Source: Campanula takesimana
Taxonomy: Eukaryota > Streptophyta > Magnoliopsida > Asterales > Campanulaceae
Direction: 5' to 3'
Assembly: GCA_026119855.1 (NCBI GenBank)
Contig: JAOWBW010002511.1
Span: 1 to 64,000, forward strand
DNA: 64,000 nucleotides
In this document: positions 33,604 through 44,115 of the stretch, in pieces
Layout of the letters: each line of letters begins with the position of its first letter
How positions within the stretch are numbered: position 1 is the first letter of the stretch
Notes under the pieces: generated by a model
What the model saw: only the letters and a program-made list of their open reading frames with translations
Told to the model about the DNA's origin: nothing
Databases searched by the model: none
Program-made: the position numbers and the translations under genes

Positions 33604-34856
33604 TCACTGCGACACCATGAAGCCGAGGAACTTGCCTGCCATGACCCTGAATACACATTTACTAGGATTGAGCTTCATGTTGTTGGCCTTTAAGTTTTTT
33701 ATGGTCTCGGTCAAATCTGGGACGTGACTTCCTGACTTGGTCTTGATTACCATGTCGTAGATATAAGCCTCTATGTTCCTGCCGATCTGGGATTTGAACA
33801 CCTTGTTCACCATCCTCTGGTAAGTTGCCCCGGCAATTTTGAGGCCAAAAGGCATCATCGCGTAGCAATAGATTCCCTCAGCTGCCTGAAAAGCTGTCTT
33901 CTCGATGTCGTCATCGGCCATCTTGACTTGATGGTAGCCTGAATAGGCATCAAGGAAACTCAGAGTTTGGTGTCCAGCAATTGAATCGACCAGCTTGTCG
34001 ATCCTTGGAAGAGGTTAGCTATCCTTTGGCCAATCCTTGTTGAGGTCGGTGAAGTCGACGCACATCCTCCACTTACCATTCTGCTTTTTAACCATGACGA
34101 CATTAGCTAGCCATTCGGGTATGTCGCTTCTCTGATGATATCGGCTTTCAGCAATTTGTTTACCTCGACCTCGATTGCTTTTTGTTTATCTGTGGAGAAG
34201 GCCCTTCGTGCCTGCTTGATTGGTTTGAAAAACATGTCTACTTCCAGTTTGTGGAGAGCAATGGCTTCTTTAACTCCAACCATGTCTTCCACCTTCCATG
34301 GAAACACGTCTAGGTTGTTTTTTAGCAGGTTGATAAGATCCTCTCTTTCTTCCGGGGGGAGATGTTTCCCAATTCGTACCTTCTGTTTTGGGTAGTCGGG
34401 GTTGATAATGACCTCGTCTAGCTGGTCAACTGGTTTTAGCTTAGGACCGTCCCTGAACTCTAAGGTTTCCATAATTATTTGTTTGACTCTCTCCTTGTCT
34501 TTCACTTCTAAGCTCAGATTCTCCATATCTAGGAGTCTGTCTATCTCGGTATCCATGCGGTCGGGTATTGTAGCCCCCGAGCTTGGGACGAGGGTGAGGT
34601 TTGAGCCACTCGGCTCATCCAAAGCTGTGTTCATGGAGATACAACCAAATCCATCCAACCCATATGTTACCTCGGTCTCAGTCATGGTATTGTCATAATC
34701 TAGTACCACCCACTCCTCGGGCATATCTACTGTTAGCACGCCAATACTAGGAGTTGATGTTGTGACCATTGTCGACCTCGGTAGAGTAATGATCCTTTCT
34801 GGAGTGTCGATCTCCATTTTGGTTTTTTCTTTCCTGGATTTTATGACATGTTCCAA
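33604..34856 (-). pseudogene. Gypsy reverse transcriptase
   Basis: Minus strand; 34856-34107 carries the N-terminal linker and first RT motifs. A frame change near 34130 and an in-frame TAA near 34015 interrupt it; LDAYSGYHQV near 33950 is intact. In 33921-33604 the catalytic box reads AYIYDMV: the first Asp of Y-x-D-D is Tyr (codon 33759-33757). This enzyme cannot be active. Otherwise the fingers/palm sequence (AMMPFGLKIAGATYQRMVN) is well preserved. Confidence 0.9.
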
Positions 34857-34955
34857 AAAGTGTTTAGGAGAGCCGGGGACACAACTAATGCCTGCTAGGT
34901 TGGGAACTTCACCCTTTGGTGAGGGAGGGAGGCAACTATTCCTAATTTTCCTTGA

Positions 34956-35579
34956 CTAGGGGAGTCGAGGATGGCATGCTAAGTACATGACAATGAACGT
35001 GATTGTTTCCGAGGTTTTATAGGGGTACTCGCCGACTTCCAGTACCAGGTCTACAGTCCCTTTTGCCTCGGCCTTGTGGTTTGTAAACCCTTCTAATCTT
35101 CCATTGTATGGGGTCAGCATGGTATCCGGCATCTCCATCTCTTTGAAGGTTTTGTAGTAGAGCACATTTTTGGCGGCCCCCGAGTAAATTAAGAGCCTAT
35201 CTGACTCGTAATTGTCTATTTCGCCCGTGATGACCAGTGACTGCTCTCTCATCGCCCTGTTCCCGGCTAGTTCATTTGGAGAGAAGCTGATCACTTCTTC
35301 CCCTTTATGGATCCAAGGGGGGATATGATAGATCTTACTCAGCTCGTAGATATGTTCTTTGAGCTTGGTGTTTGAAGGGATTTCCTCTCTTATGACTCCG
35401 ATTAACTTTGCCCGTGGCGGTCTATCTTCTCGGTCATCCTCCTTCTCGTCTTCCCTCGGGCGCTTGCTATCCTTCCTTGCTATGAATTCATTAATCTTCC
35501 CCTGATCAGCCCATCTCTGAAATATTTTCTTTAGGGCGTAGAAATTGTCTCTCGTGCCCGTTGTCCCTATGGTAGGCAC
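34956..35579 (-). pseudogene. Gypsy aspartic protease region
   Basis: Minus-strand frame with an N-terminal DNFYALKKIFQRWADQGKI linker, a Lys/Asp/Glu-rich stretch, and the protease core. The expected D-S/T-G active site reads LLIYSGAAKNV: the Asp is Tyr (codon 35186-35184). The frame is open for 207 codons, and a frame change near 34900-34956 separates it from RT. Confidence 0.85.
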
Positions 35580-35879
35580 AATATTTGCTCGTGTCCCTAG
35601 GGAATTTTGGATTGTCTTTTAGGGGTTTGGATTAGGAAGATTCACCACGTTCATTATCTCGGAGATCGGCTTTGTGAGGGGGGGTGAAGACCTCTGTCCC
35701 TCTCATTCTATTTTTCCCTCGGTTTCTACCTTCGTTGGTACCTTGGGTCGAGTCATAAGGAGGCGGCTTGCTATCTCATTCTCGTTCTCGATCTCGGTCT
35801 CCATACATCAACAACTTTTTCTCTTCTTACCGACAACTCATAAGTGAGATCGTCTGATCTCTGCCCGTTAGTGAAGCAC

Positions 35880-37190
35880 ATTATAATCTCTCCCGGTCGG
35901 TTTCTACCTTCGTTGGTATAGTTCTGAATCTGTTATAGAAACTCATAGTCGAATCGTTCTTCCCTTGAACTATGTTTGGTAGGTCTAACAACCTATTCTT
36001 TCTAGCCCCTACAGTGGCGAAATATTCCAAGTACCTCGATTTCAATTTAGAGAAGGAATCGATGCTTCCTCTATCTAGGTCCATGAACCACGACCTGGCT
36101 ACCCCGGTCAACGCACTAGCAAAGGCCTTTCAAAGTACGTCGTCCTGGTTGGACACCAGTGCCATCATAGCCTCAAAGGATTAGAGGTGATCCAAGGCAT
36201 CTGAGTTGCCTGAGTATTTTTCCAGGTAAATTAACTTCAATTTGAGAGTAGGTGGAGAATCCTTGATCCATTGTGAAAATGGACGCATTGCATCATAGTC
36301 AGTCCTGGGCTTTCTCTGCCCCTGGTTCATTTCTATGTTTTCCAGCCTCTCCTGCAAGTCTATTATAAGCCTTTCACTTATTCCCAAGCTGCGATGAGAA
36401 CTCCTAGGCCTCTCTATTTCTTTATCTCGGCCTCTTCCAGCGACACGGCTTATCTCCGGATCTTCTAGAGGTCGTCTCGGTGGAGTACGGTGAGGTGGTG
36501 CCTGCCTTGGTGGGGCTTGACGTTGGTCTTCCCATCGTCGCCTTTCTCCGAGAAATCTTACATCTGGAGACTCTGCCTCTTCTTCCCTTCTTCGGTTTAT
36601 TTGATCCCTCAGATCTCTTCCTCCATTATTAACTGGGCCGAGTCGGCCTTCTAGTCGGCTGGGTTGAGAGCTCGATTTCCTGGGGGTGTATCACGTGGTT
36701 CCTGATGACGTCTGTCTTCTGTACGTAGGTTTGCCCTACGGCTGCTCCTCTCTCTGTCTCCCAGAGCTCCTCTAGTGCCAGAGGGCTGGATGAAGGGTGC
36801 CAAGGAGTGGTCAGGGTTAAATTCTAGTAGAGCCCTTTGAGCGTTAGCTAGCTACTGGAGGGTTGAGAGATTTTGTTGCAATAGCGCCCTTCTATCAATT
36901 GGCGCCGACCTAGAGGGGCCAGCCTCGGTATTCTGAGGGCGCGAAGTCGTTCGCCTTCTCAGTCCATATTGTTGAGTAATCTCAAGTGGAGGCCCTCTGG
37001 AGCGTGTATGCATTCCGGCTCCTTGAAGTGGGGGCGTGAGACCTTGATTCAAAGCAGCATTGTTGTTTGCCACGTTAGGTGGTGGCGGATTGAGATTAGC
37101 GTCTGGTGAAACACTAGCCTCCTGACCGTCGGCGCGAATTCCAGACATGAGGAAAGTACGGTTATCCAAACAAGAAGTTCTTTGATCGAA
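35880..37190 (-). pseudogene. Gypsy Gag
   Basis: Minus strand. The N-terminal part (37226-36852) is rich in Asn, Pro and Arg; a TAG follows at about 36850, with the frame resuming as LANAQRALLEF. The retrotransposon Gag domain appears at 36387-35881 as EKYSGNSDALDHL, then after a stop SFEAMMAL, and LTGVARSWFMDLDRGSI. At least three stops and a frame change near 35885 break it. Confidence 0.85.
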
Positions 37191-37191
37191 T

Positions 37192-37213
37192 GCTTCCCGG
37201 CAATGGAACCAAA
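37192..37213 (-). other. Candidate PBS of the gypsy element
   Basis: On the minus strand TTTGGTTCCATTGCCGGGAAG follows the LTR end at 37215. It has the layout of an Athila/Tat-like PBS but I cannot assign a tRNA. Confidence 0.5.
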
Positions 37214-37214
37214 C

Positions 37215-37896
37215 TGATGCTGCCAAAAACGTACCGGATCAGCCTTTGTTTTGCGGTTCGGATAAATCCAGCAATGAGAACTTCCTCGTTCGGATCTGCA
37301 CACAATGAGCAAACGTAAACTACGCCGGGGCTTCACAGGCGAAGGCCCTCCGGCGTGAGAATAAGAATACGGATTGTGTATGAAATGAAGAGAAATCAAT
37401 TGACTATAGTTTAGAGCCAAAAGAGTTCATTACCCATTTCCTGTGTAGAGGAACTGTTTATATAGGCATGGGTTAATGAGTCCTGACTTGTCAAGTAAGT
37501 CAGAATGCCCCTGTTGATCTAGGACTCGTATTCCTTGAAGATAGACTCCTGATAAGGATGATGATATCCAGGTTAACTTGTAGGAGAGACATCCTTGTTT
37601 AGATAAGGATTCTCAGCGTTAGAGCTGTAATATAACTCTGTATGTGGACCCCCTTTGATAGCGGGAGGTTAATGACTTTCTGATACATGTCGGCATGTTA
37701 TCTAGCTCGGCTTGTTACTGAGGATGACTAGGGATTAGGCTCTTAGACCTCGGCCTAGGCATGGTCTGCCTTTTCGGCTATGATATGTCGGCCCGTAAAG
37801 CTTGGGCTTCCTGGGAATGGGCCTCTTGATACGGGCCTTTAGGTGTGTGGGCCCAGAGTATGGGTCCTATTTAACCAAGTCGGTTTATGTCGCTCA
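37215..37896 (-). repeat. 5' LTR of the gypsy element
   Basis: About 680 bp; minus-strand ends TGAGCGACAT and GGCAGCATCA. It has a TATATAAA box on the minus strand (37464-37457). The outer boundary is tentative because no second LTR copy is available for comparison. Confidence 0.55.
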
Positions 37897-39119
37897 TATG
37901 ATTATAGAGAATTATTTTAAAAGATCAACAAAATTTAAAATTTAATTTTTATTAGCATCATTAAATAATTATTTGAAAAGTACAAGAACATTTGTCATGC
38001 TTTTTTTTCCATTGTGTTAAGAGTATTTGTGTGATGTTTGAATTAATTTTCGTTGCAATATTTAGGATGTTTGACCAGGTTGTGGTCAGTGTCCATATAA
38101 TACTTGGAAAAGCATTTGGCCGTCCCATATCATTCTTCGGGAGGGCATTCGATAGAGATTTGGTTCCAGGATTAAAGCAAAAGTTTGATTCTGGTGATTT
38201 TTTAATTTAATAATTTAATTGTTTTTATTTAGAATTGCATATTTACATAGGAATTGCATATTTACATAGCGATTTTCATATTTGGGATAAGCCTTCGAGT
38301 ATTGTGGAGTGTTATCTTCTAATGCAAGCATGCAATTTGCTTAAAAAGAAAAGTACAAGAAAATTACAGATTAATTTACTTTTATAGTATGAATTTTTAA
38401 CAAACTTTTGTTAGCGTGGTTAAAATAATCCATCCATATTATATATTAAAGTATAAGAAATTCCAAGCTTCTCAGCCCGCCACGTGACATTTGACGTGGA
38501 AAGCCACGTGGTAATTTCCAATTGGTCTAGCAAAATGTTGTTAAAAAAATATTACAGAATATTCGGTTGCTTTGCTTAAATGCTTTGTTTAAATGTAGTC
38601 AATGATTTGTCCTTAATTTAATTTTAGCATTTACAATGCAAAAGTTTAGTTGAAATTTAAAGTCCTTCCTAATTTAAGCATTTGAAATTTTGAATTTCAT
38701 AATAAAATTCTAAAAGATATATTCTATAATCACGCTCACATCCCATGCTATATGTTCTTATCTTTAAATGTATCTTCGTACCCGTCCCATATTTTACACA
38801 AATCAGTAGAGCCGTCAATTTGGGACCGTCTCGCAATATATATTGGACGGGACGGAGTTTTCTAAGAATTTTTTTTCAAATAATAGGGTTAGGAATATTT
38901 ATGTACAAAAGTACCACCCAAATTCAACTATGTACCAAAATGACACTTTTTTATGAAAACTTCACTGGCAATCACGTTTTTAGAGCAAAAACGTGAATAC
39001 CGGTCACGTTTTATTGTTGTCCACGTTGACCCGGTTAGTCAATTAATCCCGGTTTTGTTAAAATGAGGATTAGTTAATTAAAATTTGGGTTAGTAGGAAA
39101 AGGACAAAGGCACATGGGC

Positions 39120-39288
39120 TGAAGGAAAAACGTTAATGGCATTAACGATTTCTGGGAAAGTTAAAACGTCAATGCCATTAACGTTTTCTCAATGACTGTG
39201 ACTTCCCATGACAGTGACTTCCCACCCACCCCACCCCACCCATTCTTTCTCCATTAACCCTAACACTTTCCCCTCTTCAACACACACG

Positions 39289-39320
<32 letters not shown>

Positions 39321-39930
39321 ACTGCCATTGTTGAGCTGTTAAAGAGAAGAGAAAATTTTCCCAAAAATTGGAGAAGTCGTTACTCATAATAACGTTTTTG
39401 AGTATAATTCATAAGGTTAGTATGCGCCTTTTTTTTTTTTTGTATTATTCATACGTTTTTTTTTTTTTTTTTTTTTTTGTGTTTGTGATTTTGAAGTCGT
39501 TATTTGTAGTAACGTTTTTGTGATTTTGAAGTAATTTAATACTAGGTTTAGTTTATTTGTTAGAAAGATCACAAAAATACCATTTTCTGTCAAAAAGTTA
39601 ACTGTAATGTCAGAAATTTAACGAGATTCACATGTTTCTGTTATATATTTAATGTAGCAGCCTCTTTTTGTCAGAAAATTAACAAGATAGTAACGTTTTC
39701 TGTTAAATTAGTTTCTGTTTATGTGTATGTATGTTAACTGTTGATTTGGCAATATGTGTTAAATTGTTGTCTATTGTTAGAAATTTAACGGGATTCACAC
39801 GTTTCTGTTATAAATTTAACGGAGCAGCCTCGTTTGTGTTAGAAATTCAATGGAATTTGCACCTTTTTTAAATTGATGTTTAATTTAAAATTTTGGTGAA
39901 ATCGTTACTCGTAGTAACATTTTTGAAATC
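39120..39930. repeat. Left subterminal palindromes of MULE-1
   Basis: Several short inverted repeats, for example CGTTAATGGCATTAACG near 39130 and hairpins of the form CGTTACT...AGTAACG near 39370, 39495 and 39900. Such subterminal repeats may be transposase-binding sites; this is inference. Confidence 0.55.
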
Positions 39931-40101
39931 ATAAGGTTAGTATTAATTCTCTTTAATTGTTTTTTTTTTTTTTTTTTAATTAGTTTGTGTTTATGTGTAT
40001 GTATGTTAACTTTTAATTTGGTAATATATGTTAAATTATTGTGTTTATTTGTTAGAAAGATTACAAAAATGCCACTTAATTTATTTTGTTGTGTGTTTTA
40101 G

Positions 40102-42500
40102 ATGGACCAACATGAACAAAGAACCTTCGTTTATCCCGGGCCGTTGGATCCCACTGTACTTACATTACAGACATCCCACCGATCTCATTATATTTGGGCT
40201 CAAGCAGAAGTTGAGACTCTTAGATGTAGGCGTGGTCCGGATCTGCCCAAGGAATTGGATATTAGGATACAACAAAAACTATTAGAAGTGGGGTTTTACG
40301 GTACATATAGACTAGGCCATTTAAAATATGATTGGCCTTTGATAGAGGATTTGATTGAGCGATGGCGTCCAGAGACCCATACATTTCATTTGCCAGTTGG
40401 GGAGATGACGATCACGTTGGAGGATGTTGGCATGTTATGCGGCCTTCCAATAGACGGGGACGCTGTGATAAGTTCTGAAACCACCAAGACAAAACAGGGA
40501 TGGATTCAGTTATGCGTAGAGTTACTTGGGATTCAACCACTTCAAGAAGACTTGAAAGGTGGTAGATTGTCGATTAAGTGGATTATGGAACAATTTCCTT
40601 TGTTCGCAGCGCTTCCCGAGGATGCCCCACCTTCCTTTGATCGACATGTATACTCGGGCTTATGTTTTGTTATGCCTAGGGTCATTTGTGATGCCGGATA
40701 CCAGCAATTCTTTGGTTAAGTTGATGTACCTCCCACTGCTTAGGGACATAGGCACGATTAAGAATTACAGTTGGGGTAGTGCGGCTTTAGCCTTTTTGTA
40801 TCGGGAGCTATGTGTATCGACGAACCCCAATTCGAAATGTTGTGCTGGATTCTTAACACTAGTACAGGTATGTCAATTATATTTAATTATATTGTATTAT
40901 ACTAGTGAATAAAATATTTGTTGTACGTGACAGTTATTTTATCTTTATTGGTTGCAGCTTTGGGCTTGGGAAAGGTTGTTGTGTACACGACCAAAAAGGA
41001 CACGGGGAGATACCATACTTCAACAGGGTACATTCTTGCCATATGGTGCCAGGTATTCTAAAATTACTTCATTAACTGCACAAACAAAATATGTTTTTTT
41101 TATGAGGTTTTTTATTTACTACTTTTTATGTCAATTGCTCCATATGTAGGTGGCTCGGTCCCTTGTCGTTTTCACGTGTTACCGGTCACAACCTGCATGG
41201 ATACCGAGATCAACTTACGTCTCTGACTGAGAGTCAGGTTGTGTGGCGGCCATACGAAGGTGTCCAAGTTCCAGATTATTGCTTGCAAGGACAGGGTATA
41301 TGGAGAACAAAGGCGCCCCTTATTTGTTTTGAGAGGGTTGAGTGGCACCTTCCTGATCGCGTTATGAGGCAGTTCGGGATGTTACAACCTATACCTGCGC
41401 CATGTGACACGAGTAAGCACCTACATGGACTTGATCGGCGAGGTCGGCCAGAGGTTGATTGGGTGGCCTTCCACAAACAGTACATAGGATTGTGGAACCA
41501 GCGGAATCTTTCGGTGGTTGGTGGGCAGTATGGTGTCGAGGATGTATATTACACCCATCAGTATATGTTATGGTACAGACGAATTACTCGAGTATTGATC
41601 CAACACCCAAATGATGTATAGGAGGAGGGGTACACTGCACATTCTAGTCGCTACGAGGGTTTGGTAAGCTAAATACTACACAACACTTATTTTAACCAAT
41701 TTTTTGTTTTACCATTTTATCGTCATAATTATATTCTCTTTAATTGACTTTGACAGATTCAAAACCTTCATCGCGCGTACCAATCCAATGAGAATGTCAT
41801 AGCTATGGGAGGCCTAAACGACCGAGCCTCAGAATACCTACTTCTTACTCGTCGTCTCATCACAGAATCCTTAGCAGCTACTAATGAGCTGAAACGATTG
41901 GATGCCGCCGAAGCTCCACCACTACCAGAAGATCGTGTCGAAGAGGTGCCACAAAGGCGAAATCGGGTTCGAAGACATGCTCGACACGTGCAGGATGATC
42001 AAGAGATACAGCCGGATATGGGGTTACATAATGAGGAAGATGATACAGAGGAGGCAGAAAATGAGGAGGACAATGCCGAGGATCCAAACACCTTTAGAGA
42101 CTCTGACTCTTTCTCCCAGGGAGGAAACACCTATACGATTCCTCCCCAGAGCGGTATCACTCAGATGGATTATACTCCAACTCGACCTTCAGGGATGGGT
42201 TTTACATCATATAGTTCTGGGAGTGGGAGTGGAAGGCGAAGCTTTCAAATGGATTATACTCCAACTCCACATCCAGGGAGTGAGAGTCAAAGGCTAAGCT
42301 TTAGTCTACCTCGATCGTCGTTTCCGGAGATTCCACCTTTTGGTGGCGATACGACTAACATAGATCCTGCTCGGGTACCATCGTCATCACATCAACCTTC
42401 CACATCACGAGTGGGTCGTGTATTGTCTCGCCTTTTGCCTAGGAAAGGTGCTAGGACACGTAATCCTCCTAATAATTACGCCCCATCTGCATATCCGTGA
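40102..42500 (+). pseudogene. PMD (plant mobile domain) gene of MULE-1, lightly damaged
   Basis: Four exons by reading splice sites: 40102-40867, 40958-41052, 41150-41663, 41757-42500, all with GT-AG introns. The PMD signature is HTFHLPVGEMTITLEDVGML near residues 93-112, with the expected LPLLRDI and NYSWGSAALAFLYREL downstream and LWAWERLL starting exon 2. The C-terminus is acidic, then Ser/Pro/Tyr-rich with two MDYTPT repeats. A 2-nt deletion near 40650 shifts frame; exon lengths sum to 2119, two short of a multiple of three. A TAG lies at 41619-41621. PMD proteins include the nuclear factors MAIN and MAIL1; the role of transposon PMDs is unknown. Confidence 0.9.
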
Positions 42501-42512
42501 TGGATTTCCTAT

Positions 42513-42531
42513 GTGACCGGGATGTGGTCAC
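42513..42531. terminator. GTGACC/GGTCAC hairpin after the PMD stop
   Basis: GTGACCGGGATGTGGTCAC begins 12 bp after the PMD stop. It has 6-bp arms and a 7-base loop. The same hairpin is repeated after the HROB-like gene (43694 onward). Possible RNA 3'-end or protein-binding element; function unproven. Confidence 0.55.
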
Positions 42532-42644
42532 TATATATTTTGATCTGTAACCATCACTACATATTTGGACATGTAGTATTTGTATTGTTTATGAATTAAA
42601 TGGGTATTTTGAGACAGGTACATCGAAAAGACTACACATCATTT

Positions 42645-42870
42645 ATCAGAGCTGTCAAAAACGGTACTACCGATACTGTTTTTATCATAACTGTCAAAAA
42701 CGGCACTACCAAGCCCGTTTTTATCAGAACTGACAAAAACGGCACTACCAAGCCCGTTTTTATCAGAATACTTTTTCCCTTTAAAAGGCTCGGTGACCTC
42801 AAAACTAATTCATCCATCTCTCTCAAAACTAATTCATCCATCTCTCTCAAAACTAATTCATCTCTATCAA
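42645..42870 (+). repeat. Two tandem repeats upstream of the HROB-like gene
   Basis: Three copies of a unit of about 45 bp containing AAAACGGCACTACCAAGCCC (42657-42770), then three copies of CTCAAAACTAATTCATCCAT-type units of 21-24 bp (42797-42865), ending at the ATG. They form the promoter/5' UTR region of the HROB-like gene. Confidence 0.75.
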
Positions 42871-42871
42871 A

Positions 42872-43645
42872 ATGGATCCATCGCTCCCCCGCTGGTATTG
42901 TGGACGACAACCTCGTCCTGGTCATCCCGGTCAAACCTCTAATCCCCAATCTAATCTCTCTCAAATCGAACGAGAGTTAGAATCTCCACCGCCTCATATT
43001 ATACCTGGTCCCTCTGGTGTCGCACAGTCCGCCATGCGTCGGCATCACTCCGGAAAAGCTCATGTCTCTCAGGGACCCCCGATGTCGACACAAGAGGCCA
43101 TAAGGAGAGCGATTGAAGAGCCGGTGGAGGATGAACATTTCCAGCGCAAACCTTGGTTATCTGCAATGGAGTATCTCACTACAGAGGGTACATATTATCC
43201 GTTGAAAATGATCAAGGAGAAATGCAATAAATATGACAGGGTGGAGCAGGTATAATATCAACATTATTTATAGTTAAGGTTGATTTTTAAAAATAATTGG
43301 TCGTTATTTTTTTGGTCTATTAGGTTGTTGTTGTTGTCACGGAATGCACACGAGGTGATTCTGGCTCTCTTTTCGTGACTTTGAAGGATCCTACAGATAC
43401 AATTGAAGCTACCATTGGTGACAAAGTGCTTAAGGGAAGTGAGTATGGAAGTGACATAGGTGTTGGTGCTGTTCTGATTCTTAAGCAGGTATGAAATATT
43501 TTCCTTAACATTGCACTCTCTTTTTTGTTCTAAATGCTTTGTTTTCTTGATCTATTAGGTTGTTGTCTTCGCCCTCTCAAGATCAAAAAAAGTCCTTAAC
43601 ATTGTACTTTCCAATGTTTCTAAGGTATTCCCTAAGGATTGTTAA
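42872..43645 (+). CDS. HROB-like OB-fold protein carried by MULE-1, 209 aa, intact
   Basis: Three exons: 42872-43249, 43324-43488, 43559-43645; introns GT-AG, all phase 0. The product has the N-terminal motif PGPSGVAQSAMRR (about residues 49-61), a conserved block around FQRKPWLSAMEYL, and an OB-fold region from residue 127 (LFVTLKDPTDTIEATIGDKV, VGAVLILKQVVVFALSRS). This combination matches the Homologous Recombination OB-fold family (HROB; DUF4539). In animals HROB recruits the MCM8-MCM9 helicase during repair synthesis. The protein is shorter than host HROB as I know it. No stop or frameshift. A related gene occupies the same place in MULE-2, so it is probably an element gene. What it does there is unknown. 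Confidence 0.82.
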
Positions 43646-43689
43646 GTTCATTTGTTGGACACTGAATATTTTTATTTATGTCGTATTTC

Positions 43690-43870
43690 CTATGTGACCG
43701 GACTGTGGTCACTGAATATTTTTATTTATGTTATATTTTCCTATGTGACCGGGATGTGGTCACTGAATATTTTTATTTATGTTATATTTTCCTATGTGAC
43801 CGGGATGTGGTCACTGAATATTTTTATTTATGTTATTTCCTATGTGACCGGGATGTGCTGTTCTGATTAA
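43690..43870 (+). repeat. Four tandem hairpin units downstream of the HROB-like gene
   Basis: Units of 48-51 bp, each with TTTCCTATGTGACCGGGATG and GTGGTCAC, start about 50 bp after the stop (hairpin arms at 43694, 43745, 43796 and 43844; the last lacks its right arm). It is the same hairpin as after the PMD stop. The array ends GTGCTGTTCTGATT, a 14-bp match to HROB exon 2. Confidence 0.8.
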
Positions 43871-44115
43871 TGACGCATTTGTTGGACATGTTATTTTTAT
43901 CGAGTAAAAACCAATATTCTGCCACTTAATTTTTTCAAACACTTAATAAAATAACATTCACAAGTAAATAACATTCACGAATAGTTAAACATATTACAAG
44001 TTCAAATAAAATAACATTCACGAATAGTTAAACATATTACAAGTTCAAATAAAATAACATTCACGAATACTTAAACATATTACAAGTACTAAATTCCATG
44101 ACTTGAAAATAACAT

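Noticed and set aside
37897..38428. Possible small gene at 37992-38210 (+)
   Set aside because: Hydrophobic open frame without known domain in AT-rich DNA; no support. I see nothing else in this stretch.
43652..43870. Plus-strand ORFs of repeated Tyr/Phe/Ile segments
   Set aside because: They are translations of the hairpin tandem repeat, open only because the unit length is a multiple of three.
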